6,986 bases of DNA from contig JBLHKS010000303.1 of the NCBI GenBank assembly GCA_047620505.1, forward strand, positions 1 to 6,986. The letters run 5' to 3'. The translations under genes and the position numbers were made by a program. Below are positions 6,601-6,986 of this stretch, piece after piece; positions within the stretch are counted from its first letter, which is position 1; each line of letters begins with the position of its first letter. Under the pieces are notes generated by a model. The model ran no database searches. It saw only the letters and a list, made by a program, of their open reading frames with translations, and was not told where the DNA came from. This stretch comes from JBLHKS01 sp047620505. GTDB taxonomy: Bacteria > Verrucomicrobiota > Verrucomicrobiia > Verrucomicrobiales > DEV007.

Positions 6601-6986
6601 AGGGGGATTTCGATCGTTTCCGGGTTCTCGATGGTCCCGGTGACCTGGTGGCTGCTGATGGGCTGGCCTTCCAGTCCCCAGTTTCTGACCTCGATCTCGC
6701 GCTGGGGATGCCCCACCTCAATGAAGTGGCGGGAGGCGGGTGAGCCTTCGACCTTTCCGGCGCGAACGCGGAGAGTGTAGTTGCCGGGAGGGAGTTCTTC
6801 GGGCGACACAATGATACGACCGGTACCGTGAGCGACCTTCAGGTAGGCGCCGCGGTCGCGATGCGGCAGAGCGGCGTAGTGTTTGTGGTAGGCCAGATTG
6901 TGCCGGTCTCCTTCGGGATGGCCACCGGCGGCTTTTTTTGCGTCGATGAAGCCGAAGTCTTTGGGATCGGGAGTGCCCTCGAGGCG
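3672..6986 (-). CDS. DUF1592/DUF1588/DUF1585 cytochrome-like protein with repeated beta modules (5' end missing)
   Basis: The frame is open to the right window edge (1104 residues visible), so the start lies outside; a GTG at 6807-6809 is only an internal Val inside module A. The C-terminal half shows the standard planctomycete/verrucomicrobial order: DUF1595 (about 694-754, FAFRAFRGV...LASPGFLYL), DUF1592 (about 765-892, LTDRELAVRLAYFLWSAPPD), DUF1588 (about 914-1009, GLLGMAAIHAMGSDG...ERGAWVLRHLLNDPPPPAPPNVP) and DUF1585 (about 1028-1103). A haem c-type CxxCH motif, CASCHRKIDPIGFGLENFD, begins at residue 983. The N-terminal half carries three beta-rich modules (about 46-181, 305-444, 526-667), each ending IWIDWVEWEGP-like. 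Family members usually have an exported N-terminus with a cytochrome c domain and DUF1587; these would lie beyond the edge. The family is thought to act outside the cytoplasm, perhaps in redox-linked polysaccharide breakdown, but the reaction is not established. A small gene follows 35 bp after the stop codon. Confidence 0.95.
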   Translation of the reverse strand, partial: RLEGTPDPKDFGFIDAKKAAGGHPEGDRHNLAYHKHYAALPHRDRGAYLKVAHGTGRIIVSPEELPPGNYTLRVRAGKVEGSPASRHFIEVGHPQREIEVRNWGLEGQPISSHQVTGTIENPETIEIPLEVGSKTTREYAIQEKQPNNGNLKALWDAHNKLKAENGHPPAIWIDWVELEGPLPKVDITESKIHRVEPEKTINPRNEKEIERMEDDFERYAQWQKGVDQVAKTPENQAIIAEIAKKEPHILDPLRFYQFADRLKGAPDARDFGFEDVRAPRSANRDWPNLYAYLKHYADLPHRDTGSYLKPTKGSGRVIVSPEKLPIGNYTLRVRAGAVEGSDPGRHFIDVGHPQRMYTGIDWDWGLEGRPISTNQVTGTIAEPQVIEIPIEVGSDTPRELAVQEKQPNNGNPKALFGTYNAAKKKNGYGIPPAIWIDWVELEGPHPAKPTTWTQRREVEAHANAKVGGTYNGYFKGGHEQATAFLENGEPQKGIADEQEAKFRIRAFEEHGPSFRRYLDDLLTQAGSFLTISNVNKNEFIALPPEHPSGWRETKHVVDTLPPGEYVLRCRIGAVEGTPAERHFVDLGAVPEKDQFNHLASFQVTGKASEPQIIEMPIQLASDGPRKFALREKRDPKGDGARYKAAREETGMGPLPALWIDWVEWEGPLNSFDSASAGMDWLVSGNADPDESSRARKTLEQFAFRAFRGVRPESDFIDRLAAIFETRRAAGDPFDVAIRTPLSVVLASPGFLYLNEPSDESERRGLTDRELAVRLAYFLWSAPPDQQLLDLAERNELSNPDILRQQVERLIADSRSDEFVSGFVHQWLDMERLDFFQFDTTLHREFDESTRSAAREEVYQSFAHLLRDSENGRLGKLLKSDYVFINGLLATYYDIDGVTGDEFQQVALPADSPRGGLLGMAAIHAMGSDGVESSPVERGAWVLRHLLNDPPPPAPPNVPQLSRLADKPLNTRQKLAAHMEEAQCASCHRKIDPIGFGLENFDAAGKWRTVEYHGKKTKWDIDPSGTFHNGPKFADYHEMRDLIAAREEDFARGFTEHLIEYALGRPFGFTDIDLADEIVTAAKAEDLTMNEFIQVLVRSEPFHLK
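4986..5411 (-). repeat. Diverged beta-sandwich-like module C of the DUF1592-family protein
   Basis: Visible residues 526-667. It keeps LPPGEYVLRCRIGAVEGTPAERHFVDLG, FQVTGKASEPQIIEMPIQL and PALWIDWVEWEGPLN, but the QEKQPNNGN stretch has become REKRDPKGDG. An insertion (about LPPEHPSGWRETKHVV) separates its first strand, GSFL, from LPPGEY. It sits directly before DUF1595, so it may be the ancestral copy from which A and B arose; that order is inference. Confidence 0.75.
5655..6074 (-). repeat. Beta-sandwich-like module B of the DUF1592-family protein
   Basis: Visible residues 305-444. It has the same landmarks as module A: GSYLK, GRVIVSPEKLPIGNYTLRVRAG, RHFIDVGHPQR, NQVTGTIAEPQVIEIPIEV, VQEKQPNNGN and PAIWIDWVELEGP. 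The period to module A is about 260 residues. DNA similarity to A is also high: 5753-5774 and 6536-6557 are identical over 22 bases, 783 bp apart. A segment with DFGF and LPHRD (from about 6206) precedes it, as in A. Duplication of the whole segment plus module is the simplest explanation. Confidence 0.85.
6444..6851 (-). repeat. Beta-sandwich-like module A of the DUF1592-family protein
   Basis: Visible residues 46-181. It opens GAYLK, continues GRIIVSPEELPPGNYTLRVRAG, RHFIEVGHPQR, HQVTGTIENPETIEIPLEV and AIQEKQPNNGN, and closes PAIWIDWVELEGP. The alternating hydrophobic pattern and the strand order resemble a jelly-roll of the carbohydrate-binding kind; that fold assignment is inference. The preceding 45 residues, containing DFGF and LPHRD, are also repeated in front of module B. 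By eye, about two thirds of its residues match module B. Confidence 0.85.

Overview
The window looks like chromosomal DNA from the Planctomycetes-Verrucomicrobia group, with Planctomycetes or Verrucomicrobiota both possible. The case rests on three things: a very large DUF1595/DUF1592/DUF1588/DUF1585 cytochrome-like protein, a family greatly expanded in these phyla; a zinc-ribbon/DUF4190 membrane protein with an 'NPYQAP' linker typical of them; and GC-rich genes with almost no recognisable Shine-Dalgarno sequences. This assignment is inferred from family knowledge and codon style, since no rRNA or other taxonomic marker is present.

Layout, left to right. Positions 64-555 (+) encode a small zinc-ribbon plus two-helix membrane protein. 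It converges, with a 5-bp gap, on recN (561-2219, -), a DNA-repair ATPase of the SMC type. A divergent gap of about 130 bp separates recN from two rightward genes: a secreted, highly charged helical protein of unknown role (2350-2844) and a DUF1348/NTF2-like protein (2881-3351). These two are 36 bp apart and may be co-transcribed. On the minus strand lie a probable short secreted or membrane-anchored protein (3382-3636) and, 35 bp upstream of it, the large DUF1592-family gene (3672-6986). The large gene runs off the right edge, so its N-terminus is not visible.

The genes do not form one obvious pathway. recN is housekeeping. The large protein is probably exported, carries a CxxCH haem-type motif, and has three repeated beta-rich modules (A, B, C) that resemble carbohydrate-binding jelly-rolls. 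Modules A and B are close copies down to the DNA level, together with the segment in front of each. Module C is an older, diverged relative. This repeat architecture is the most distinctive thing in the window. I see no CRISPR array, insertion sequence, tRNA, rRNA or recognisable defence system, and I do not think a new multi-gene system can be claimed from this window.
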